Shown: positions 7,233 to 14,685, counted from the first letter of the stretch. The stretch is DNA of 18,080 nt from JAGXOF01 sp046545575 (GCA_046545575.1 JBKGZM010000040.1:1-18080), one strand, 5' to 3'. The notes: generated from the sequence alone by a model not told the origin. Translations and numbers: made by a program.

Positions 7233-8726
7233 TTGCCGGATAGCATACCGATTCTCACAATCATACTCTTCCTGCCCGCTCTCGGGGCCATCTTCGTGGG
7301 GCTCCTGCCCAGGAGCGACAGGGGAATAAAAGTCACTGCCGCGATATTCTCGGGCATAGCCTTTGTGCTTTCCCTATGGGTCTTCGCCGCTTTCGACCGT
7401 TCGGCAACGGGACTCCAGTTCGTCGAGCAGGTCTCATGGATACCGGCCATCAACGCCCAGTACTTCCTGGGCGTCGACGGACTGAGCGTTATGCTCCTGT
7501 TCCTGACCACCTTCCTGGGATTCCTCTCAGTCTTCATCTCATGGAGCATAACCACGAGGGTCCGTGAGTACTTCATCTGGCTCCTGATCCTGGAAACGAG
7601 CCTCATCGGCGTATTCGTCTCGCTGGACTTCCTTCTGTTCTTCATCTTCTGGGAAATCGAGATGGTCCCGATGTACTTCCTGATCTCCATCTGGGGTACG
7701 CCTCCTCCTCTGGGAAGGAAAGAGTACTCGGCGATCAAGTACATCCTGTACACATTCACCGGCAGTGCGATGCTGCTGGCGGGCATACTTGTGACATACT
7801 TCCAGACCGGAAGCTGGAATATGATGGAAATCGGGGGTCTGGCAACGGGACTGAGCATGGGCATGCAGACACTCATGTTCTTCCTGATATTCTTCTGCTT
7901 CGCAGTGAAGCTTCCCATGTTCCCGCTCCATACCTGGTTGCCGGATGCCCATACCGATGCTCCGACGGCCGGGAGCGTCATACTGGCGGGCGTGCTCATC
8001 AAGATGGGCGGATACGGGATGATCCGGGCCTGCGTCAGCATGTTCCCCGGGGTTTCCAGGGACTATGCGCCTTTACTCGTCACACTGGCGGTTGTGAGCA
8101 TTATCTACGGGGCCATCGTGACCTTGCGGCAAACCGACTTAAAGAGGCTGATCGCGTATAGTTCCATCAGCCATATGGGATACGTCCTGCTGGGCATCTT
8201 CGCCCTTACACAGCTCAGCCTTACCGGCGCGGCGCTCCAGATGTTCAGTCACGGACTCATAACAGGACTTCTCTTCGCAATGGTAGGGATCGTCTACGAG
8301 CATTCTCACGAGCGCAGGATACCGCTTATGGGAGGTCTGGCCCGGCAGATGCCCATCGCTGCGGTGATCTTCACCGTGGCGGGACTGGCCTCGCTGGGTC
8401 TGCCGACAACCAGCGGATTCGCGGCCGAGTTTATCACATTCATGGGCAGCTTCAACAGCAATGCCTTCCCCGCCATTCAGATCTATGTCGTGATCGGGAT
8501 ACTGGGCATCGTGCTGACGGCCGGGTATATCCTGTGGATGCTGGAGCGTGTTTTCTACAAGGAAACCAAGGAGGAATTCAACGATGTGCCCGACGCCAAT
8601 GGCAGGGAGCGCGCGGTGATTTTCACTTTCACCATTGCGATTATGGTTATCGGCATATTCCCGCAGATTCTGACGGATATCATCAAGGTGGCGGTATTGC
8701 CCATCGCACAGGCGGTGGGATTGTAA
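7233..8726 (+). CDS. nuoM: NADH-quinone oxidoreductase subunit M
   Basis: NuoM (ND4) is the middle antiporter-like proton-pumping subunit. It has 497 residues and about 14 hydrophobic segments. Key residues seen are Glu141 and Glu143 in FWEIEMVPMYFL, Lys226 in FAVKLPMFPLHTWLPDAHTDAPTAGSV, and Lys257 in LIKMGGYG. The start is TTG 7233, supported by AGGAG at 7221-7225, which overlaps the nuoL stop region; this couples it to nuoL. The TTG start is shared with nuoN. After its stop comes a 387-bp spacer of repeats. Confidence 0.96.
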   Translation: MPDSIPILTIILFLPALGAIFVGLLPRSDRGIKVTAAIFSGIAFVLSLWVFAAFDRSATGLQFVEQVSWIPAINAQYFLGVDGLSVMLLFLTTFLGFLSVFISWSITTRVREYFIWLLILETSLIGVFVSLDFLLFFIFWEIEMVPMYFLISIWGTPPPLGRKEYSAIKYILYTFTGSAMLLAGILVTYFQTGSWNMMEIGGLATGLSMGMQTLMFFLIFFCFAVKLPMFPLHTWLPDAHTDAPTAGSVILAGVLIKMGGYGMIRACVSMFPGVSRDYAPLLVTLAVVSIIYGAIVTLRQTDLKRLIAYSSISHMGYVLLGIFALTQLSLTGAALQMFSHGLITGLLFAMVGIVYEHSHERRIPLMGGLARQMPIAAVIFTVAGLASLGLPTTSGFAAEFITFMGSFNSNAFPAIQIYVVIGILGIVLTAGYILWMLERVFYKETKEEFNDVPDANGRERAVIFTFTIAIMVIGIFPQILTDIIKVAVLPIAQAVGL

Positions 8727-8740
8727 TGGTTAAGAGTCCT

Positions 8741-8801
8741 CCCTGGTGGGAGGTAGGGGCGCACGGCTGTGCGCCCGTACGAGGGAGGGGGAGATTCACC
8801 C
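8741..8801. repeat. Intergenic palindromic repeat, family A copy 2
   Basis: This is the second copy of the repeat at 443-502, lying 15 bp after the nuoM stop. The core reads GGGCGCACGGCTGTGCGCCC. Beyond it the sequence continues to TCCTCTCTCTTCAAGGGAG. Once the MITE at 8830-8969 and one duplicated octamer are removed, this rejoins AGG to form an imperfect CCTCTC...GAGAGG dyad. The MITE therefore landed in an older repeat. Confidence 0.75.
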
Positions 8802-8829
8802 TCACCTCAATCCTCTCTCTTCAAGGGAG

Positions 8830-8969
8830 GTAGCAGGTAAGTTTTCCAAAAAAAGGTGTTAGGTCCCCCCTCTTTGGATAAGAGGGGGTAAGGGGGAGAT
8901 GCTTGAAAAAACTAAACCTGTATGGTTCCGCCAGAAGCGGATAGAATTTTTGTGAAACTAAACTGTTAC
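8830..8969. mobile_element. MITE-like element, copy 2 (140 bp), with 8-bp target duplication
   Basis: The element begins GTAGCAGGTAAGTTTTCC and ends with GTGAAACTAAACTGTTAC, imperfect terminal inverted repeats. It is flanked on both sides by CAAGGGAG (8822-8829 and 8970-8977), a perfect 8-bp direct repeat expected of a target-site duplication. Its left half matches the copy at 711-780, including the CCCCCTCTT...AAGAGGGGG hairpin. No coding capacity is visible, so it would move by a transposase supplied from elsewhere. The terminal repeats do not resemble those of the IS at 15282-16294. Confidence 0.78.
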
Positions 8970-9113
8970 CAAGGGAGAGGAATTCGAACGGAAAAGCGAG
9001 GAAATAGGGATTGTACAGGAGGCCTTGAAGGGAGAAAGAATACATTAGGTGGTACAAAAGGTGTTTGGGATTACTGAGTGCTTGAAGATTAACGGAGATA
9101 CAGGAGTGATACA

Positions 9114-10538
9114 TTGAATTTGAATCTAATAGCGCCTGAGCTAAGCCTGCTTATCCTGGCGGCGGTGGTCGTTTTCCTGGACCTGATATTCCATCGGAAA
9201 ACGATCCTCCCCGTGGTAAGCGTTCTGGGCCTGCTGGTGCCGCTGGGCTTTACCATAAGCCTGTGGGGCACGAACCAGACGGCCTTCAATGGCATGCTGG
9301 CCGTCGATAACTTCAGCCTGTTCTTCAAGTTCGTGTTCATCGGCATTGCCATTATGATAATCATGTCCTCTACGGACTACATCCACAAGCTCGATCGGTT
9401 GCGCGGCGAATTCTATGCCCTGATTCTCCTCTCCGCGCTCGGACTCATACTCCTTGCTGCCACGAGGGACCTCATCTCCATCTATGTTTCCCTGGAGCTT
9501 TCCAGCATGTCCCTCTATGCCCTGGTAACATTCCTGCGGGACAGGAAATCGACCGAGGCGGGCGTCAAGTACCTGCTGCTGGGCGCGATAGCATCGGCGG
9601 TTCTTTTGTACGGAATGGTAATCACCTTCGGAATGACCGGGACGACCAGCCTGGCGATTATAGGCAAGACCGTAGCGGATGTCGGACTCAACGAGCCGGC
9701 GCTTCTGCTGGGGATAATCCTCATCGCCGCGGGCTTTGGGTTCAAGATCGCCGCCGTGCCGTTCCACATGTGGGTACCCGATGTATACGAGGGCGCTCCC
9801 ACGCCCATCACGGCCTACCTTTCCGTGGCCAGCAAGGCAGCCGGATTCGCGGTTATCGTGAGGATTTTCTTCACCGCCTTCGGGCAGGCCGAGTGGCTTG
9901 TAACCGACTGGAGCATTCTCTTCGGCGTGCTGGCCGCCATCACCATGACAGTTGGGAACGTCATAGCCATCTGGCAGAAGAACATAAAGCGACTTCTGGG
10001 GTATTCCGGGATCGCGCAGGCGGGCTATCTTATGGTTGGCCTGGCTGCGGCCAACGCGAGCGGACAGAGCGGAGTGCTATTTTTCCTGGCCGCCTACTCG
10101 CTGACCAACCTGGGAGCCTTTATCACGGTGATTGCCATCAGCAACAAGATTCAGAGCGACGAGATTGGCGATTTCTCCGGCATGATAAAGCGAGCGCCCA
10201 TCCTGGCGGCGGTCCTGGCCGTTTGTCTCATATCGCTCACCGGCATTCCGCCGACGGCCGGATTCATGGGGAAGCTGCTCGTGTTCAAGTCGGCGATGGA
10301 CGCCGGGCTGCTGTGGCTGGTGATCATTGCCGTGGTCAACTCCGTGATATCCGCGTTTTACTACTTCAACATCATCAAGACCATGTTCCTCGGGGAAGCT
10401 CCCTCGCAGGAGCCGGTCCCCTCCACCGGTGCCCTCCGCTTCACCCTGGTCGTATCGGTAATCGGCGTCTTCCTCCTCGGCATTTACCCGTATGCGGTCT
10501 TCAAGTTTGCCGAGGTTGCAGCGTTGATTGTGCCGTAG
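9114..10538 (+). CDS. nuoN: NADH-quinone oxidoreductase subunit N
   Basis: NuoN (ND2) is the antiporter-like proton-pumping subunit nearest NuoK. It is 474 residues with about 14 hydrophobic segments. The conserved membrane Glu128 (YVSLELSSMSLYAL), Lys211 (FGFKIAAVPFHMWVPDVYEGAPTP) and Lys241 (SVASKAAGF) are present. The start is TTG 9114 with AGGAG at 9102-9106. It is the last nuo gene here. Its final 109 bp plus 7 bp beyond the stop are duplicated at 14279-14394, so the present C-terminus may be either the original one or one supplied by an integrated element. The product looks intact. Confidence 0.96.
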   Translation: MNLNLIAPELSLLILAAVVVFLDLIFHRKTILPVVSVLGLLVPLGFTISLWGTNQTAFNGMLAVDNFSLFFKFVFIGIAIMIIMSSTDYIHKLDRLRGEFYALILLSALGLILLAATRDLISIYVSLELSSMSLYALVTFLRDRKSTEAGVKYLLLGAIASAVLLYGMVITFGMTGTTSLAIIGKTVADVGLNEPALLLGIILIAAGFGFKIAAVPFHMWVPDVYEGAPTPITAYLSVASKAAGFAVIVRIFFTAFGQAEWLVTDWSILFGVLAAITMTVGNVIAIWQKNIKRLLGYSGIAQAGYLMVGLAAANASGQSGVLFFLAAYSLTNLGAFITVIAISNKIQSDEIGDFSGMIKRAPILAAVLAVCLISLTGIPPTAGFMGKLLVFKSAMDAGLLWLVIIAVVNSVISAFYYFNIIKTMFLGEAPSQEPVPSTGALRFTLVVSVIGVFLLGIYPYAVFKFAEVAALIVP

Positions 10539-10545
10539 GGGGTTT
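10430..10545 (+). repeat. Direct repeat of nuoN 3' end, left copy (candidate att site)
   Basis: These 116 bp cover the last codons of nuoN, its stop and 7 bases beyond. They recur at 14279-14394 with 8 mismatches and no gaps. Six mismatches are synonymous and two change residues (Val to Ile, Lys to Asn). The final 25 bp (10521-10545) are identical in both copies, and similarity stops abruptly after the GGGGGTTT tract. The layout is that of a left attachment site at a gene 3' end. Confidence 0.85.
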
Positions 10546-10641
10546 AAGTCTGTCTCCCTACAACGTATAAAGCACGCATTTCCTTAGAAAGTGCGTATTA
10601 CCATGCTGCATCCCGCTTCTGTCTAATTATGGAAGTACCCT

Positions 10642-10670
10642 TTGACATGAAAAGGCAAGGAGAGTATAAA
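10642..10670 (+). promoter_or_regulatory. Candidate sigma70-type promoter for the ATPase gene
   Basis: TTGACA (10642-10647) and TATAAA (10665-10670) are separated by 17 bp, the optimal spacing, with a perfect -35 box. Transcription would start near 10677 and give an untranslated leader of about 275 nt before the ATPase start at 10954. Confidence 0.65.
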
Positions 10671-10953
10671 TTAAATAGCAAAAAAGCTCGAGTTAAATGT
10701 GTTCAATATGACCATAATACTTGAGCAATCCCGATTTGAACACGGGATGAAGCCTCTACTTTTGTAGGGTATGTACAAGGGAGCAAAGAAGCTAAAAGCG
10801 TTAGTTCATACTTGGTCCAGATTTCCATATTGGCGTTGTTCCTGTGACGGTGTCTATGGCAAAAGCGTGCAAATGCGAGGATTGGCGTTCCAATCAATGA
10901 CTCTCCATTAGAAAAGCAGTCTCTTTAGTCAAAAATTTTGGGAAGAACAGGGT
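10671..10953 (+). other. Long leader before the ATPase gene, with small hairpins and a weak 46-codon ORF
   Basis: This is AT-rich sequence without a convincing gene. ATCCCG (10728-10733) and CGGGAT (10743-10748) form a 6-bp stem, followed by CTAC-TTTT-GTAG around 10758-10767. A reading frame of 46 codons runs from ATG 10771 to TAG 10909-10911 (begins MYKGAKKLKALV); its only purine-rich tract, AGGG, is too close to the ATG. A frame on the opposite strand (10703-10897) has no recognisable product. It could be a structured leader, a decayed gene or part of an integration site. Confidence 0.35.
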
Positions 10954-13254
10954 ATGTTTCAAAAAATAGTGGAAATCCAGAACGTTGGTAAGTTTGTTAA
11001 CTATAGGGCCCGACATGATGTAAGCATGAAGAAGCTTACATTGTTTTATGCTGAAAATGCGCGGGGCAAGAGTACTATTGCTGCTATTTTCCATTCATTG
11101 CGAACTCATGATACCCGTTATGTAGGAGAGCGGACAACCCTTGGTTCAAGCGGTGATGTCAAGGTTCATTTTCGATTTGATGACACAAGTATAACCTATG
11201 AGCCAAATGGATGGTGTGGACCAAGCCCACAGTTAGAGATTTTGGACCCAATTTTTGTTGCAGAGAACGTATATAGTGGTGAAGAAGTGGGGCATGATCA
11301 ACGGAAGAAATTGTACCGATTTGCTCTTGGAGAAGAGGCCGTGCGGCTTTCTGACAAAGTGGACAATATAACTAAGAAAGTCAACAACATTAACAACATT
11401 GTAAGCGAATTGAAGCAACAAATATTGAGGTATGTAGAAGGAGGCATGGACATAGACGAATTCGTTAATCTACCAGCAATCGATGATATAGACACACTGA
11501 TCGAGGAGGAACGTCGTCAATTAGAGACCCTGAAACAAGCAGAAACGATCCGGAGTAAGGCTCTCCTGAAGACTGTTGAATTACCTGGAATCCCTTTTTC
11601 TAGTCTAGTTGAGGTACTTGGGAAAACCCTATCGGGCATTACAGCAAGCGTTGAACAAAAGGTAAAACAACACATTGAACGCTGTATGGATGAGCGCGGA
11701 GAGTCATGGATTGAACAAGGAATGCAATACGTTCATGATAATTCCTGTCCATTCTGCGGACGGGGTGGGTTAGAAAGCCTGGACCTTGTCACAGCCTACA
11801 AGGGATATTTCAGTGAAACATATAAAGAGCTAAAAGAGGAGATCAAGCGCTTGTCTCAGGAGATTGACGGAGTGCTATCAGAAAATGCTTTGCTGGAAGT
11901 TCAGCACAATCTTAACGAAAATGGATCACTTACGGAGTTTTGGTCCCAGCATCTCAACGCAGATTTTCCTAGTATGGAGTTTGATGAAATCCAACAAACG
12001 TGGGTTTCCCTTCGTGAAGCAATTAGAGAGAGCTTGTATTTAAAGTCCTCAGCCCCTCTTGAACCTGTGACCATTGATAGCTCTTTCCAAAATGCATATA
12101 ACATGTACCAACAAATATCCGGTAAAGCTTCAAAGTACAACGAAGAGGTAGCCCAAATTAATAGTCTAATAGAGGACAAGAAGAAGGAGCTAGAGTCAGG
12201 GGATATCCAAAGTGCAGAGAACAAGGTGAACCGCTTAAGGAACACAAAGATTCGTTATACAGAAGAGGTTTCCTCCCTATGTAAGAAATATCTTAGGCTG
12301 CAAAAAGGTAAAGACAAGCTTAATGATAGAAAACAGCAGACAAGAGATAAACTTACCAATCTTACCGATCAGCTTTTGCAACAGTATCAAAACCAAATAA
12401 ATGACTATCTAGTGCGGTTTGGCGCGGACTTCAAAATTACTGAGGTAACCCAGCAGTATTATGGTGGTACCCCACGCATGGAGTATCAGCTGTCGATCTA
12501 TGACCAAGCAGTCCCTCTCAGCGTCCAAGACAGTGTGGCGGCTCCGGCCTTCAAAAACACGCTGAGCAGTGGAGATCGTACGAGCTTAGCTCTGGCATTC
12601 TTCCTTGCTAAGCTGGATGCTGATCCTCAACTTAAGAATAAAGTGATAGTATTTGATGATCCGTTATCTAGCTTGGACGGATACCGACGCATGCAAACTA
12701 AACAGGAAATCTTAAGACTTGCTGGCCAAGCTAATCAAGTTGTCGTGCTTTCGCATGATCCTTATTTTATTAGGATGATTTGGGAGGGAGCCGCTAACAA
12801 AGATGATGTAAAAGCTCTTTGCATCCAGAGATCGGGGAGCGAGAGCAATATTCAGGAATGGGATATAGAAAAAGAGACCCAGGGCGATTATTACCGGAAC
12901 TACTTCGCGTTGGCTGAGTATCTAGAAAGGGGACCCTCTGGTGACCTGCGGGACGTAGCTCGGTGCATTCGGCCTTTGTTAGAGGGGAATTTGCGTATCA
13001 GGTTTCCTGGACAATTCCCATCTAGATACTCTTTGGGAGATATGGCATTCGAAGTCGACAAGGCACAAACAGGGATGGAGCTCTCCATACTTCATCCCAT
13101 TCTGCAGGAACTACGCGACATAAATGAATATGCGAAGCGCTACAGTCACAGTGATAACCCAGGAGCCAATCAAGAACCTATCAACGACGGTGAACTAAAA
13201 AGTTACGTTAATCGAGCACTCAGTATCATTCCAGGCATTTTCGGTAGTCAGTGA
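10954..13254 (+). CDS. RloC/PrrC-like ATPase (AAA_13 type) with zinc-hook motif; candidate anticodon-nuclease-like defence protein
   Basis: A 766-residue SMC/ABC-style ATPase. Walker A is AENARGKST (33-41). The ABC signature is LSSGDRTSLALAFF (537-550), Walker B KVIVFDDPLSSLD (563-575), and the H-loop VLSHD has His601. Two coiled-coil arms (about 130-205 and 285-470) flank CPFC (Cys265, Cys268), the position of the RloC zinc hook. After the ATPase core a C-terminal domain (about 645-766) shows Arg673-x3-Glu677 and a late His732 in KRYSHSD. This pattern resembles the Arg/Glu/His set of PrrC and RloC anticodon nucleases. The E-to-H spacing is longer than I recall for PrrC, so tRNA cleavage is inference. 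GGAAG at 10941-10945 serves the start. Base composition is AT-richer than nuo, fitting horizontal gain. It could instead be an AAA_13 nuclease with a different target. Confidence 0.8.
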   Translation: MFQKIVEIQNVGKFVNYRARHDVSMKKLTLFYAENARGKSTIAAIFHSLRTHDTRYVGERTTLGSSGDVKVHFRFDDTSITYEPNGWCGPSPQLEILDPIFVAENVYSGEEVGHDQRKKLYRFALGEEAVRLSDKVDNITKKVNNINNIVSELKQQILRYVEGGMDIDEFVNLPAIDDIDTLIEEERRQLETLKQAETIRSKALLKTVELPGIPFSSLVEVLGKTLSGITASVEQKVKQHIERCMDERGESWIEQGMQYVHDNSCPFCGRGGLESLDLVTAYKGYFSETYKELKEEIKRLSQEIDGVLSENALLEVQHNLNENGSLTEFWSQHLNADFPSMEFDEIQQTWVSLREAIRESLYLKSSAPLEPVTIDSSFQNAYNMYQQISGKASKYNEEVAQINSLIEDKKKELESGDIQSAENKVNRLRNTKIRYTEEVSSLCKKYLRLQKGKDKLNDRKQQTRDKLTNLTDQLLQQYQNQINDYLVRFGADFKITEVTQQYYGGTPRMEYQLSIYDQAVPLSVQDSVAAPAFKNTLSSGDRTSLALAFFLAKLDADPQLKNKVIVFDDPLSSLDGYRRMQTKQEILRLAGQANQVVVLSHDPYFIRMIWEGAANKDDVKALCIQRSGSESNIQEWDIEKETQGDYYRNYFALAEYLERGPSGDLRDVARCIRPLLEGNLRIRFPGQFPSRYSLGDMAFEVDKAQTGMELSILHPILQELRDINEYAKRYSHSDNPGANQEPINDGELKSYVNRALSIIPGIFGSQ

Positions 13255-13325
13255 ATTTGGGATGTCACTTCCAAACTCAATTAGCATACACAATTTCGAC
13301 TGGTCATTACCAATGATGAGACGTT

Positions 13326-13440
13326 GGAAAACTAAACCATACATACCGCAAGGAGTGGGGAGCTGCGCTGGCGTGAAATACTTGATAAGTATCACATCTA
13401 AATAAGGCCGAGATAAGTGGAGGTTTCGCTCTGCCTTATT
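13326..13440. repeat. Solo MITE-end-like sequence and an 8-bp inverted repeat between the two accessory genes
   Basis: GGAAAACTAAACCATAC at 13326-13342 shares its first 12 bases with the right end of the MITE at 846-863, but no left partner is seen nearby. Further on, AATAAGGC (13401-13408) pairs with GCCTTATT (13433-13440) across 24 bp and could form a hairpin ahead of the next gene. There is no T-run after it, so terminator function is not supported. Confidence 0.35.
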
Positions 13441-13482
13441 ACGGCATTTGAAGTTAATCCTTAGCTGAACGCACAGAGTAAG

Positions 13483-14244
13483 ATGAAGAACCAATACTTC
13501 GGCGACGTTAACGACTACCGCAAGTACGGACTGTTACGAGCGCTTCAATCTTGCGGGGAGCACAAGCTGCTCGTAGTATGGATGCTTACCCCGGACGATG
13601 GCGGTACTGACGGTCAGATTCGATCCTATCTCCAGCACCCCGGGGAATGGGAGCACTTTGATCCTGAGCTTTACAACAGGCTGTTACATATACTTCAGTC
13701 ACCTGTCACCCCAAGAGTCTCACTCCTTGAAGGTTCTGGTCTGCTTCCTCGCACTGCTTTCTACTCGGAGACAGTCCCCAATGACCGCGATGGCCGGCAA
13801 TCCTGGCGTGAAGGGCTTATGAATTTAGCATCTGGAGCTGATATTGTATTCTTCGACCCAGACAATGGAATCGAAGTCCCCTCAAAACCCGTTGGCCTAA
13901 ATGGCTCCTCGAAATATGTTACTTGGGATGAGATTAAGAAAGTTTGGGATGCCGGATGCTCTTTGCTTATCTACCAACACTTTCACCGTAAGCCTCGCCA
14001 TGAATTCGCTGAATGTATGGCTTCGAAGCTACAGGAATGCACAGGTGCAGCTTTGACAGAAGCATTTCGCATGCCTAATGTCCTGTTCTTGCTCGCAGCT
14101 CATCCTAAACATGAAGCTAGTCTTCGAGAAGCGATTGCCTGCGTTCGCCGCTGTTGGACAATTACAGAGAAGAAAGAGATCGCCGTCGTTGGGTTAGCTG
14201 ATAAGAAGATGCAAAGAAGTAGTTTACCAAACACCGATTGTTAA
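13483..14244 (+). CDS. Uncharacterised 253-residue protein (YFGDVNDYRKYGLLR family)
   Basis: I do not recognise a named function. The protein opens with MKNQYFGDVNDYRKYGLLRA, a striking N-terminus that seems familiar from hypothetical proteins in other bacteria. Other conserved-looking blocks are DIVFFDPDNGIEV (120-132), SLLIYQHFHRKPR (160-172) and NVLFLLAAHPKH (199-210). FFDPDNG after a hydrophobic strand resembles the motif IV position of Rossmann-like methyltransferases such as RlmJ, but no glycine-rich SAM motif is evident, so this is speculation. There is no signal peptide or membrane segment. The ribosome site is weak (AGAGTAAG). It lies 228 bp after the ATPase gene on the same strand, inside the same pair of nuoN repeats, so the two probably arrived together. 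Confidence 0.75.
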   Translation: MKNQYFGDVNDYRKYGLLRALQSCGEHKLLVVWMLTPDDGGTDGQIRSYLQHPGEWEHFDPELYNRLLHILQSPVTPRVSLLEGSGLLPRTAFYSETVPNDRDGRQSWREGLMNLASGADIVFFDPDNGIEVPSKPVGLNGSSKYVTWDEIKKVWDAGCSLLIYQHFHRKPRHEFAECMASKLQECTGAALTEAFRMPNVLFLLAAHPKHEASLREAIACVRRCWTITEKKEIAVVGLADKKMQRSSLPNTDC

Positions 14245-14278
14245 GCAGCAAACTGACAATATAACGGCTAGCAATGTC

Positions 14279-14394
14279 TGCCCTCCGCTTCACCCTGGTC
14301 ATATCCGTAATCGGCGTCTTCCTCCTCGGCATCTACCCGTACGCGGTCTTCAACTTCGCCGAGGTCGCTGCGTTGATTGTGCCGTAGGGGGTTT
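14279..14394 (+). repeat. Direct repeat of nuoN 3' end, right copy (candidate att site)
   Basis: This copy keeps the nuoN reading frame and stop codon but has no gene body upstream; it begins 34 bp after the unknown gene ends. It differs from 10430-10545 at 8 positions, mostly third codon positions. It must therefore have been part of a functional nuoN in this or a related genome until recently. With the left copy it brackets the two-gene module. Confidence 0.85.
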
Positions 14395-14444
14395 CAACTG
14401 GGTTGGGATAGTACTGCTAGTTTGGCCTTATAATTGTCTTGTAC

Positions 14445-14473
14445 TTGACATACGTTAAACTTTGCATCATAAT
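14445..14473 (+). promoter_or_regulatory. Promoter and possible operator for the RHH-methyltransferase operon
   Basis: TTGACA (14445-14450) and CATAAT (14468-14473) are 17 bp apart, a strong sigma70-type match. The -10 box sits in an imperfect dyad, GCATCATAATGGTGC (14464-14478), followed by GATGC at 14484-14488. Such repeats over the -10 box suit autoregulation by the adjacent ribbon-helix-helix protein; that link is inference. Confidence 0.65.
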
Positions 14474-14505
14474 GGTGCATAAAGATGCGTTAAAGGTGAA
14501 TGACG

Positions 14506-14685
14506 ATGAAAAATGCATCAGCCAATAGCTTGCCCCGGATTACAATTACATTAGGGGAAGGACAACGCGAGGCTCTTCAGGCTATTGCCGATCGTAATCA
14601 CACAACACTATCATTCGTCGTGCGGCATGCTTTAGATCGATTTATTGAGGAACATCGTCATAAACAGCTACGCCTAGATCTATGA
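14506..14685 (+). CDS. Small ribbon-helix-helix (CopG/Arc-type) DNA-binding protein
   Basis: A 59-residue protein from ATG 14506. LPRITITL (9-16) would be the intertwined beta strand. It is followed by GEGQREALQAIADRNHTTLSFVVRHALDRFIEEHRHK as two helices, with the turn near NHTTLS, the usual RHH plan. AAGGTG at 14493-14498 fits ATG 14506 better than an in-frame ATG at 14500, which would add two residues. Its stop abuts the methyltransferase ATG directly (TGAATG), so the two are translationally coupled. By position it is likely an autoregulator of the modification gene, taking the place a C protein has in PvuII-like systems. An antitoxin role is possible, but no toxin gene is visible. Confidence 0.78.
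   Translation: MKNASANSLPRITITLGEGQREALQAIADRNHTTLSFVVRHALDRFIEEHRHKQLRLDL

Noticed and set aside
5239..10538. Mrp-type sodium/proton antiporter or hydrogenase membrane arm instead of complex I
   Set aside because: NuoL, M and N follow nuoB, C, D, H, I, J, K in complex I order, and nuoD lacks the NiFe-binding Cys pairs expected of a hydrogenase.
10728..10769. Possible tRNA remnant suggested by the small stems and TTTGAACAC
   Set aside because: The stems do not fit tRNA arm spacing, and there is no acceptor stem or T-arm consensus.
10703..10897. Minus-strand ORF of 64 codons in the ATPase leader
   Set aside because: There is no ribosome site and no recognisable product; the + strand promoter and gene direction argue against it.
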